From NCBI GenBank assembly GCA_031551515.1, contig JAVBNL010000085.1:1-22202 (forward strand): DNA of 22,202 nt. The letters are read 5' to 3'. The notes beneath the pieces are model-generated. The model saw only the letters and a list, made by a program, of their open reading frames with translations, was not told the DNA's origin and searched no databases. Source of the DNA: FLUQ01 sp031551515 (GTDB taxonomy: Bacteria > Desulfobacterota > Desulfovibrionia > Desulfovibrionales > Desulfovibrionaceae). Both the position numbers and the translations under genes were made by a program. Positions 15,754 to 22,202 of the stretch are shown here, piece after piece. Position 1 is the first letter of the stretch; the number at the start of each line of letters is the position of its first letter.

Positions 15754-16548
15754 TTATTCTATGGTTATTTCCATGACCGTGGGCGAAGGACGCGCCGCGT
15801 CATGCGTCTTGGGCGGCCGGGTCAGGTCCAGCACCAGGCGGGGGCCGCCGCTCTGCTTGCCGATACGCACGCCCTTGACCAGATTGTTGGAAGGAATCGA
15901 AGGAGCTTTCAAGTTGTTCCATTCCCCGGCCAGGTCGACGACCATGCGGTCTGGCCCCGGCAGCACAAAGGTCCTGCCGGTGAAAGCGTTGTCAGACTCT
16001 ATGCGCAGCACGATGGCCTTGCCTTTGAAGTGCAGGCCGATATTTTTCAACGTATGCGGCCCTTTCGCCGGAGTAATGGCCGCGGCGGCCTCCGGTTTGG
16101 GCGATTCAGGTTTGGCGGCGGGTTTGGCCGCAGGAACGGGTTCCACCGGTTTCGCCGCAGGGGCGGGTGAAGCGGTCACCGGTTTCGGAGCCGTAGTGGC
16201 GTTGGCCGGAGGAGTGGAAACGGGCGGTTCCACCTTGGGCAGCGGCGGCGGCGTGGCCCCGGCAGGGGGCGTCACAGGCGCCGCCGCGACGGCCGTCGCA
16301 TTGGCCGGACGCGCCGGCGGGGGCGGAACCTGCGCCGCGGGACGCAGCGCCCCGGCGCTTTGCGTAACATTCTGCGGGGCGCTTTGGGTGGCGTTTCGCG
16401 CGGCACTCGCCGTCGCATTCACCTGCGTCTGCCCGCCAAGCGCCGTCTCCGCAGGCCGGGTCGGCTGTTTTCCTTTCTGGCCGAACATGATCAGCACCAT
16501 AGCCCCAAGCACCACAGCCAGAATTATTCCGAGCAAACCTTTGTTCAT
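15754..16548 (-). CDS. Membrane-anchored AMIN-domain protein
   Basis: The 264-residue product begins with a membrane anchor (GLLGIILAVVLGAMVLIMFG, residues 4-23). A long low-complexity linker rich in Ala, Pro, Thr and Asn follows, to about residue 165, including repeated NAT and TQSA units. It ends in a domain that reads like AMIN (LKNIGLHFKGKAIVLRIES, then RTFVLPGPDRMVVDLAGEW and GPRLVLDLTRPP). AMIN domains are periplasmic and are found in amidases and secretins, where they bind cell wall or position the protein. No amidase or secretin domain is present, so a localisation or scaffold role in the envelope is the most that can be inferred. AGGAG lies nine bases before the ATG and touches the edge of the palindromic element at 16561-16691. 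Confidence 0.82.
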   Translation of the reverse strand: MNKGLLGIILAVVLGAMVLIMFGQKGKQPTRPAETALGGQTQVNATASAARNATQSAPQNVTQSAGALRPAAQVPPPPARPANATAVAAAPVTPPAGATPPPLPKVEPPVSTPPANATTAPKPVTASPAPAAKPVEPVPAAKPAAKPESPKPEAAAAITPAKGPHTLKNIGLHFKGKAIVLRIESDNAFTGRTFVLPGPDRMVVDLAGEWNNLKAPSIPSNNLVKGVRIGKQSGGPRLVLDLTRPPKTHDAARPSPTVMEITIE

Positions 16549-16560
16549 CAGTCATTTCTC

Positions 16561-16691
16561 CTAGAGAGCATCTTCACTTTGAGATTGTCGCTTAACGGCG
16601 GGCAAAACCCGCCTACGCCAATCTCGTGGCGAGGATTTGTGAGCAAATCCTCGCAGAGCGGATGAACATTTTCAATGTTAATCCGCTCTAG
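16561..16691. repeat. Palindromic intergenic element with three hairpins and short terminal inverted repeats (MITE- or REP-like)
   Basis: Three stem-loops lie end to end. The first is GAGATTG...CAATCTC (16581-16625) enclosing GGCGGG-N5-CCCGCC. The second is GCGAGGATTTG-N4-CAAATCCTCGC (16629-16654), perfect. The third is AGAGCGGATgAACATT-N3-AATGTTaATCCGCTCT (16655-16689), with one mismatch. The whole is bounded by CTAGAG at 16561 and its complement CTCTAG at 16686-16691. It fills nearly all of the gap between the TPR and AMIN genes. No coding potential. A nonautonomous mobile or dispersed palindromic repeat is the best guess; copy number cannot be seen here. It could also end the TPR transcript. 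Confidence 0.6.
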
Positions 16692-16702
16692 CCGCGCGGG
16701 CG

Positions 16703-17686
16703 TTAGCGCATCTCTGTTGTGGACAGAGATTCCGGTTCCTTGGTTCTCAAAAAATCCAGGAATTGCCGGGCGACGGTAAAATCAGGCGCTATTTCCACAG
16801 CCCGTTCCAGATGTACCCGGGCCATGCCGAATTTGTTCAAATCATGATAGCTGCGCGCCAGGTTGAAATGCACCCGTTCGTCGTCGGGAGCGAATTCCAG
16901 AGCGTGCTGGTGCGCAAGCAAAGCCAGGTGGATAAGGCCAAGACGCCGCAGGCTGAGGCCGAATTCTGAAAACAGCAGCGCCGCGCCGGAAAAAGGCGCG
17001 CACGGGCGTGCAAGCATGCGTTCAAGCCCGGCCACGCCCTCGTCTTTACGCCCCTGCTTCATTTGCAAAAGGGCCAAGGCAAAATCCGCCCGCAGAGCTT
17101 GTTCCGCATCCCGCTCCGGCGCATCTTCCCTCCCGGTCTCGATTTCGCCTGCCGGCCCGGCGGATTCCGCCGCCATGCCTTCCTGAGGCGAATCAAGCAG
17201 CGCGCCTTCCAAAAGCCGCGCCATTTCCGCCTCTTGCGCGGGGGTAAGCCCCGCATCCGGCGCGGGCGCGGGGGGCGCTTTCCCCTCCAGCCACAACCGC
17301 AACAAATTGGGGTCGTCCGCCCGCAACGCGGCGGGAGCGCCTTGCGACGCAAGATCAGGCTGCGCAGTCGCATCCGGCACAGTAGACGCGCCGTCTTCCG
17401 CATCAAGCGCGATTTGCGCCTCCGCCCCTTCCGGCACGTACCCGGCGGGCACGGCCTCGCATTCCGTTTCCGCCGTGAAGCGATTTTCAAATTCACGAGG
17501 GCTGATGACGCGCGGTTCCGCCATGGGCGCGTGAATGGCGTTCAAGGGCTGCACGCGGTACTTGCCGTCATCCATTTCCCATACGAACCACAGGCGTTTG
17601 CGCCTGATCATGGGGCGATGGGAAGCCCCCAGAGTCGAGGGCATCTCGCTGGTTGCGTATACGCCGATAAATCGCTGTTCTTGCAC
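16703..17686 (-). CDS. Tetratricopeptide repeat protein
   Basis: The product is 327 residues from a GTG at 17686, which has GGAGA seven bases upstream; the open frame extends 37 codons further but without a ribosome site. The N-terminus holds a compact segment with KRLWFVWEMDDGKYRVQPLN (about 30-49) that I cannot assign. The middle (about 75-195) is acidic, Pro- and Ala-rich and probably disordered. The C-terminal third carries two to three TPR units, for example LALLAHQHALEFAPDDERVH followed by FNLARSYHDLNKFGMARVHL, typical of a protein-interaction scaffold. No signal peptide or membrane segment is evident, so it is probably cytoplasmic. It is divergent from the Smr gene, with 94 bases between. 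Partner and pathway are unknown. Confidence 0.82.
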   Translation of the reverse strand: MQEQRFIGVYATSEMPSTLGASHRPMIRRKRLWFVWEMDDGKYRVQPLNAIHAPMAEPRVISPREFENRFTAETECEAVPAGYVPEGAEAQIALDAEDGASTVPDATAQPDLASQGAPAALRADDPNLLRLWLEGKAPPAPAPDAGLTPAQEAEMARLLEGALLDSPQEGMAAESAGPAGEIETGREDAPERDAEQALRADFALALLQMKQGRKDEGVAGLERMLARPCAPFSGAALLFSEFGLSLRRLGLIHLALLAHQHALEFAPDDERVHFNLARSYHDLNKFGMARVHLERAVEIAPDFTVARQFLDFLRTKEPESLSTTEMR

Positions 17687-17780
17687 GGGGATTCTCCGTA
17701 ACGGGCCACAACAATTTCTTACATTTACCCGTGCCTGGAAACAGCGTAAAGGTAAACTGCAAGGTATCGAGATTGATAGC

Positions 17781-18410
17781 ATGAAGACCCGGAACACGGC
17801 AAATCCAATTCAAGCCCCTGAGGAAGAGGAGCTTTTCGCCCAGGCCATGGGCGGCGTCGAGCCTATCAGGGCCAGAGGGCGCGATCTGCCCCCTTCGCCC
17901 CGGCGGGCCGAAAAGAGAAAGATCCGCATCGCGCCGGCGCCCGATGCGGTCATGGATGACGTGTTGACGGGAAAACTTGATTTCAGCCTTGAGTATACCG
18001 ACGAATTCATTCAAGGGCACGTGCTGGACCTTGACCCCGCCGTCTTGGGCAAGTTGCGGGCCGGGTCATACAGCCCCGAGGGACACATCGACCTGCACGG
18101 CCGGAACATGGAGCAAGCGTACACGGCCCTGGTCGCCTTTGTCCGGGCGGCGTATCAGGAAGGCAAACGCCATTTGCTGATCATTACCGGGCGGGGCCGC
18201 AACTCTCCGGGCGGCACCCCCGTTCTGCGCGAACGGGTGCAGGCCTGGCTGACCCGCGACCCCTTCAAGCGCGTGGTTCTAGGTTTCTGCACGGCAAGGC
18301 CCAATGACGGCGGAGCCGGCGCCTTGTATCTGCTGCTGCGCGGACGTAAAAAGAACCGGGGCAAAATACTCTGGGACAGAAAGCCCACCGAAGAAGAACT
18401 GCTGCTGTGA
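17781..18410 (+). CDS. Smr-domain protein (stand-alone Smr/MutS2 C-terminal type)
   Basis: The product is 209 residues from the ATG at 17781. Residues 1-75 are charged and probably flexible (EEEELFAQAMGG, PPSPRRAEKRKIR), as in the SmrA/YdaL type. Residues about 100-190 form the Smr domain. It contains the diagnostic DLHG at 104-107, the TGRG loop at 136-139 (T-G-x-G in the family) and GALYLLLRG near 180. Smr domains bind branched or gapped nucleic acid, and several have endonuclease activity, including on stalled-ribosome mRNA. Which of these applies here cannot be told. No MutS2 core is attached. The stop overlaps an upstream GTG of the proC frame and proC follows at once, so they are probably cotranscribed. 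The ribosome site is weak. Confidence 0.88.
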   Translation: MKTRNTANPIQAPEEEELFAQAMGGVEPIRARGRDLPPSPRRAEKRKIRIAPAPDAVMDDVLTGKLDFSLEYTDEFIQGHVLDLDPAVLGKLRAGSYSPEGHIDLHGRNMEQAYTALVAFVRAAYQEGKRHLLIITGRGRNSPGGTPVLRERVQAWLTRDPFKRVVLGFCTARPNDGGAGALYLLLRGRKKNRGKILWDRKPTEEELLL

Positions 18411-18433
18411 AGCGGCACTGTGAGGATATTGTC

Positions 18434-19249
18434 ATGACGCGTCAAACTTTGGGCATTATCGGCTGCGGCAACATGGGCGGGGCCATCGCCCACGGCATTT
18501 TGCGCAATGCGGCCCTTGCCGCCCGGTTTTCCGTTGCCGGGCACGACCTGAATGAAACCCTCCGCCCGGCCCTGGAACAGGCGGGCGGCGCATGGAAAGA
18601 AAACCCCGTTGCCCTCGCTAGAGACAGCGCCCTTGTGCTGCTGGCGGTCAAGCCCTATCAGGTCGTTTCCGTCATCGAGCGCATCCGGCCCGCCCTTTCG
18701 GCGGACAAAATTTTGCTTTCCATCGCGGCGGGCCAGCCCCTTTCCGCCTTGCGCGCGGCCCTTGACGGCGTCTGCCCCGCCGTGCAGGTCATGCCCAACA
18801 CCCCCGCGCTGATCGGCGAAGGCGTGTTCGCCCTGTGCATGGACGACCCCGCCCTGACGCCGGAAAGTAAGGCCGAAATTCAAGAGCTGTTCGCCGCCCT
18901 GGGCACGGTGTTCACCCTGCCTGAAAACAAAATGAACGCCTTTACCGCTGTCGCGGGCTGCGGCCCGGCCTATGTCTACCAGATGATGGACGCGATCATG
19001 GAAGCGGCCGTCACCTTGGGCTTTACCCGCAAAGAGGCCTCTGACATGGTCTGCGCCCTGTTCAAGGGTTCCGCCCGCATGGTCGCGGAATCCGGCCAGC
19101 TTCCGGCCGTTTTGCATGCGAACGTCACCTCTCCCGCCGGCATGACCATCATCGGCACCAACCACATGGCGCGCACGGCGGTACGCGGCAACATCATCGA
19201 CGCCGTTCTCGCCGCCGCCGCGCGGGGCAAAGAAATGGAAAAGGAATAA
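18434..19249 (+). CDS. proC: Pyrroline-5-carboxylate reductase
   Basis: ProC makes L-proline from 1-pyrroline-5-carboxylate with NAD(P)H, the last step of proline synthesis. The chosen ATG gives 271 residues, the usual length, and has GAGGA seven bases upstream; a GTG at 18407 would add nine residues and overlap the Smr stop. The N-terminal Rossmann motif IIGCGNMGGAIAHGIL covers residues 8-23. AVKPYQV and VQVMPNTPALIGEGV are typical of the family. The C-terminal helical domain has GCGPAYVYQMMDAIMEAAV and ends with the conserved NVTSPAGMTIIG. It lies in a plus-strand run with Smr upstream and lemA five bases downstream. Confidence 0.96.
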   Translation: MTRQTLGIIGCGNMGGAIAHGILRNAALAARFSVAGHDLNETLRPALEQAGGAWKENPVALARDSALVLLAVKPYQVVSVIERIRPALSADKILLSIAAGQPLSALRAALDGVCPAVQVMPNTPALIGEGVFALCMDDPALTPESKAEIQELFAALGTVFTLPENKMNAFTAVAGCGPAYVYQMMDAIMEAAVTLGFTRKEASDMVCALFKGSARMVAESGQLPAVLHANVTSPAGMTIIGTNHMARTAVRGNIIDAVLAAAARGKEMEKE

Positions 19250-19254
19250 GCTTT

Positions 19255-19827
19255 ATGGAGGTCCTCTCTCCGTATCTTCTCTGGGCCGCGCCCGCCCTTG
19301 TTCTCGTTTGGGGCGCATGGACCTACAACCGCTTCATCAGCCTGCGCCGTTACATGGACGAAGCCTGGAGCGGCATCGCCGTGCAGCTTAAACGCCGCCA
19401 CGACCTGGTTCCCAACCTGGTGACCACGGTCAAGGGCTATGCCGCGCATGAGAAAGGCGTGCTTGAGGCCGTGACCCGCCTGCGCGGAGAATCGGTGGAA
19501 GCCATCAAAAAGGGCGCCCTCACCCCCGGCCTTGCCGCATCGGAAAACGCCCTCGGCGGCGCGCTGGGCAAGATTTTCGCCCTGGCGGAAGCGTACCCCG
19601 CGTTGCGGGCCAGCGAGAACTTCAATTCGCTGCAAACGTCGCTGCAAGAAATCGAAGACCAGCTGCAAATGGCGCGGCGCTATTACAACGGCACGGTGCG
19701 CAGCTACAGCATTTTGCGCGAATCGTTTCCCAGCCTGATCATAGGCCGCCTTTTCCGCTTCGGTCCCGCTGCCTTCTTTGAGCTGGAAAGCCCGACGGAA
19801 GCGGACCTGCCGGACGTGAAATTCTAA
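19255..19827 (+). CDS. lemA: LemA family protein
   Basis: The 190-residue product has an N-terminal membrane segment (LLWAAPALVLVWGAWTY, about 8-24), followed by the family pattern: YNRFISLRRYMDEAWSGIAV, then QLKRRHDLVPNLVTTVKGYA, and later RASENFNSLQTSLQEIEDQL and ARRYYNGTVRSYSIL. LemA proteins are membrane-anchored helical bundles of unknown biochemical role, often next to TPM- or DUF2207-domain proteins. Here too a DUF2207 gene follows after one base, suggesting that the two products act together in the envelope. AAGGA precedes the ATG. The link with upstream proC is probably only transcriptional. Confidence 0.93.
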   Translation: MEVLSPYLLWAAPALVLVWGAWTYNRFISLRRYMDEAWSGIAVQLKRRHDLVPNLVTTVKGYAAHEKGVLEAVTRLRGESVEAIKKGALTPGLAASENALGGALGKIFALAEAYPALRASENFNSLQTSLQEIEDQLQMARRYYNGTVRSYSILRESFPSLIIGRLFRFGPAAFFELESPTEADLPDVKF

Positions 19828-19828
19828 C

Positions 19829-21868
19829 ATGCCGCGTGGTTCACTCTACATCATACTGGCCGCCCTGCTGCTTGCGGCACCCGGCCCTGCAGCCGCGGCC
19901 GACGCGGGAACGGTGCGCGTTTTGCCCGCGCAACCGGAAACTTTTTCAAGGACGCGGCCCGGTCTGCCCGGCTCTTTCGGCGCGGAACGCATCCTCCTCT
20001 TCAATTCCGTCGCCATTTTCGCCTCTGACGGCAGCATGGAAGTGACGGAACAAATTACCGTGCGGGCTAAGGGTGAGCAGATCAGGCGCGGCATTTTCCG
20101 CACGCTGCCGCTGGTCTGGAACCGGGACGACGGCAAGCGCTTCGCCCTGCGTTATGAAGTGCTGAGCGTGCACCGTGACGGCAAAGCCGAACCATACAGC
20201 CTGAACCGCAGCCCGAGGGATCTGACCATCCGCATGGGCAGCAAAGAGACGCTGCTGCCGCCGGGCAGATACCAATACACCATCAAATACGTCATTTCCA
20301 ACCACTTCAGCCGCTTTTCCGACTGGGACGAACTCTATTGGAACGTGACCGGCAACGAATGGAAATTCGGCATCGACAAGGCGCGCTTTCACCTGTTCTT
20401 CCGCAAGGACGACGGTTCCCCGGCGGGCCTTGCCGGCCCCTTGCGCATGCGTTCGCTTGACATCTACACGGGTTACGCGGGCCGGCAGGAGAAAAACGCC
20501 CGCGCCCTGCCTGACGGCAGCGTGGAAACAACCGCCCCGCTGCGCCCCGGCCAGGGGCTGACCGTGGCCTATACCTGGCCGCGCGCGGTTTTGGCCAATG
20601 CCCCGGACCCGGTGGAACAGAACCTGTTGAAAAGCGCGCTGGTTCCCACTTCCAAAACGCTTATTCTCTGGACCGTGCCCCTGCTTATGGCCGGATATTT
20701 TCTGGTCACCTGGCGTCGGCTGCGCCCGGCGGGCGGCATGCCCGAAGTCATACCTCTGTTCACGCCGCCGCAAGGCCTTTCCGCCGGAGAGCTGCGCTAT
20801 GCGCTGACAAAACGCTACGACAGCTACAGCTTTGCCGCCGACGTATTGACCCTTGTCGCCAAAGGCGCTCTGGCCTTCACCCCTGACGAAAAAGGACGCA
20901 AGGGCAAGCTGCTGCGCCGGACCACGGATGACGAACGCGCGCGGCTGCGCGGCCGCGCGGCTTTGAACGGTCAAGACAACTGGGTCGTCGGCACCTTGTT
21001 CGCCAAAGGCAAATACATACTGGACTTGGACATTGAAAATCAGTCCGAAGTCAAATCCGCCCGAACCTACCTAGAAACCCGCTGCAAGAAAGAAAAAGAA
21101 AACCTGTTTTTGCCTTATGCCGGCCGTTGGTGGCTGGGCATGGCGGGCATGATCTGCCTGCCGGTTTTGTGCGGGTCGCTGTTTTCGTTTCAAACCGCGT
21201 TCATCACAACGTTTATGATGAGTTTCCTGGGGACTATCACCGCATTTTTGCTGTTCTTCATTTATTCGACGCTGCGCCAGGCGACCGGGCCCCTTTCTTT
21301 CGTACTGCGGCTGCCCCTGATCCTGTTCACCGCGCCCTTTTTCATTGCCCTGGGCGCGCTGTCCATCAACCTGGGGCCGCTCATGCTGACTTCTCTGGAC
21401 ATCCCCGACGGCTACATCGGTGCGCTGGCAGCCTGCCTGCTGACCGGCGGCGCGGCCTTTGCCCTGGCCCCGCGCCGCACTGCCGCCGGGCTGGAGCGCC
21501 TGGCTTTCGCCAAAGGCATGATTCTTTATATGACCACGGCGGAAAAAGACCGTTTTGAAGCCCTCTATTCTCCGCAAGACGCCATCCGGCGGTTTGAGGA
21601 ACTGCTTCCCTACGCCCTTGCTCTGGGCGTGGGCAAAACTTGGGCCGCCCGCTTCGCCGCGTACCTGGAAACGGCAGGAGTCGAAAGCGAGCAGTTCGAA
21701 GATGTGGGCTGGCGTGACATACGCGGTTTTCGCAGCGCCAGCAGCAGCGCGTCGGTGGCGCCGGCTTCGTCTTCCGACGGTGGTTTCGGCTCCAGTTCCG
21801 GCTCCGGCTCGTCCGGCGGCGGGCGCAGCGGGGGTGGTTCCGGCGGCGGCGGAGGCGGCGGCTGGTAA
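19829..21868 (+). CDS. DUF2207 domain membrane protein with Gly/Ser-rich tail
   Basis: The 679-residue product has a signal peptide (LYIILAALLLAAPGPAAAA, cleavage near residue 24). An exported N-terminal domain of about 225 residues follows, with the DUF2207 marks LLFNSVAIFASDGSMEVTEQ, RRGIFRTLPL and DWDELYWNVTGNEW. There is one membrane helix at about 275-295, then a cytoplasmic stretch with GLSAGELRYALTKRYD, four more helices (about 433-452, 457-481, 491-515, 528-547), and a C-terminal tail (637-679) of Ser and Gly ending GGGSGGGGGGGW. The tail is typical of the family. It begins one base after lemA. Function is unknown; a role with LemA in envelope homeostasis is inference. The ribosome site is weak, which suggests coupling to lemA translation. 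Confidence 0.9.
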   Translation: MPRGSLYIILAALLLAAPGPAAAADAGTVRVLPAQPETFSRTRPGLPGSFGAERILLFNSVAIFASDGSMEVTEQITVRAKGEQIRRGIFRTLPLVWNRDDGKRFALRYEVLSVHRDGKAEPYSLNRSPRDLTIRMGSKETLLPPGRYQYTIKYVISNHFSRFSDWDELYWNVTGNEWKFGIDKARFHLFFRKDDGSPAGLAGPLRMRSLDIYTGYAGRQEKNARALPDGSVETTAPLRPGQGLTVAYTWPRAVLANAPDPVEQNLLKSALVPTSKTLILWTVPLLMAGYFLVTWRRLRPAGGMPEVIPLFTPPQGLSAGELRYALTKRYDSYSFAADVLTLVAKGALAFTPDEKGRKGKLLRRTTDDERARLRGRAALNGQDNWVVGTLFAKGKYILDLDIENQSEVKSARTYLETRCKKEKENLFLPYAGRWWLGMAGMICLPVLCGSLFSFQTAFITTFMMSFLGTITAFLLFFIYSTLRQATGPLSFVLRLPLILFTAPFFIALGALSINLGPLMLTSLDIPDGYIGALAACLLTGGAAFALAPRRTAAGLERLAFAKGMILYMTTAEKDRFEALYSPQDAIRRFEELLPYALALGVGKTWAARFAAYLETAGVESEQFEDVGWRDIRGFRSASSSASVAPASSSDGGFGSSSGSGSSGGGRSGGGSGGGGGGGW

Positions 21869-22040
21869 TTTTTTTCTTTTCTCTCATTCAAAATATGTTA
21901 TACCGGTAATAAGAAGGTCTCTATCCGACTGGATGCGCTGTGGCCGCACGGACACCGCAAAGACTGTTTTTAATCGGCGGACCTGCCCAATCACCGGCAG
22001 CCGGAAAGCGCATTTTTACATACCCCTCCGCAGGGCCTAT

Positions 22041-22064
22041 AAAAAAAGGCCCCCGGAGGGGGCC
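22041..22064 (-). terminator. Rho-independent terminator for a minus-strand transcript
   Basis: GGCCCCC and GGGGGCC pair over seven bases around a three-base loop (22048-22064), and on the minus strand the stem is followed directly by seven T (22047-22041). This is the best textbook terminator in the window. No minus-strand gene precedes it within the window, so it should serve a gene or small RNA starting further right. The same bases can alternatively pair leftward with CCCCTCCG...GGGCC at 22023-22037. Confidence 0.65.
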
Positions 22065-22075
22065 TCAGACTGCTG

Positions 22076-22115
22076 ACAAAGCCCGAATTTGGCACAGACC
22101 AAATTCGGGCTTTGT
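22076..22115. repeat. Perfect 17-base inverted repeat
   Basis: ACAAAGCCCGAATTTGG pairs fully with CCAAATTCGGGCTTTGT around a six-base loop. On the plus strand it is followed by GTCTTTCG, a weak T-rich tail. It is stable enough to be an RNA hairpin, for example part of a terminator pair with 22041-22064 or of a small RNA, or a dispersed repeat. Its role is not readable from the sequence. Confidence 0.6.
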
Positions 22116-22202
22116 GTCTTTCGACAGAGTTCAGGCTTGTTGAGGATTTCGAGTTTGCCCGGAGTGCACAGGTGCAAAAATATTCAGTAAAATATGCCAG
22201 AT

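Larger units (their letters stand above)
21869..22202. other. Noncoding right end of window, hairpin-rich
   Basis: No convincing gene is seen in these 334 bases. Right after the DUF2207 stop is a T-rich stretch (TTTTTTTCTTTTCTCTC) with no clear hairpin before it. The part 21890-22020 shows no recognised feature apart from the eight-base palindrome TACCGGTA at 21901-21908. From 22023 on there are three inverted repeats, treated separately. A 67-codon frame at 21940-22143 runs through these hairpins and is rejected. A minus-strand gene may end just right of the window. Confidence 0.6.

Noticed and set aside
17535..17780. 82-residue upstream extension of the Smr protein
   Set aside because: It is antisense to the start of the TPR gene and gives a non-conserved basic sequence; the ATG at 17781 begins a normal Smr protein.
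17687..17797. Upstream ATG extending the TPR protein by 37 residues
   Set aside because: No ribosome site at that ATG, the extension overlaps the Smr gene start, and the GTG at 17686 has a well-placed GGAGA.
21748..21868. GGC/GGT-rich repeat at the end of the DUF2207 gene, considered as a tandem repeat
   Set aside because: It is the normal Ser/Gly-rich coding tail of this family; no regular repeat unit.
21940..22143. 67-codon plus-strand open frame at the right end
   Set aside because: It runs through a terminator and a perfect inverted repeat, lacks a ribosome site and has no recognisable features.

Overview
The window looks like ordinary chromosome of a GC-rich anaerobic proteobacterium. 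The tig-clpP-clpX-lon cluster, the unlinked AMIN, TPR and Smr genes, and the citrate lyase plus TctCBA set suggest Desulfovibrionaceae (Desulfovibrio or a relative). This is inference from gene content and style; no rRNA is present to prove it. I see no phage, transposase, CRISPR, tRNA or rRNA.

Layout. (1) 1-2463, minus strand: citrate lyase genes citD-citE-citF, with citF running off the left edge. (2) 2464-3241: a regulatory and decay zone. It holds a strong candidate citD promoter with a palindrome at its start site, a wrecked CitMHS-type citrate permease gene (frameshift plus large internal deletion), and a second palindrome sharing a 12-base word with the first. (3) 3242-6289, plus strand: tctC-tctB-tctA, a complete tripartite tricarboxylate transporter with a hairpin between tctC and tctB. 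(4) 6385-12351, minus strand: tig-clpP-clpX-lon, the protein folding and ATP-dependent proteolysis cluster. (5) 12476-13045, plus strand: a small secreted protein of unknown function. (6) 13042-15676, minus strand: the copper chaperone copZ and the copper-exporting ATPase copA, separated by a terminator or attenuator-like hairpin pair. (7) 15754-17686, minus strand: a membrane-anchored AMIN-domain protein and a TPR protein, separated by a palindromic, possibly mobile, intergenic element. (8) 17781-21868, plus strand: an Smr-domain protein, proC, lemA and a DUF2207 membrane protein. (9) 21869-22202: noncoding, rich in hairpins.

How the genes fit together. The left third reads as a citrate fermentation locus. 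TctCBA would take up a tricarboxylate, plausibly citrate, and CitDEF would cleave it to acetate and oxaloacetate. The broken CitMHS gene just upstream of citD suggests that an older permease decayed and that the divergent TctCBA now supplies import. The central block is housekeeping proteostasis; copZA is copper detoxification. The most interesting unexplained signals are noncoding: the paired palindromes of the cit/tct region, the 131-bp three-hairpin element at 16561-16691, and the two mutually exclusive hairpins between copZ and copA. I did not find a clearly new multigene system.
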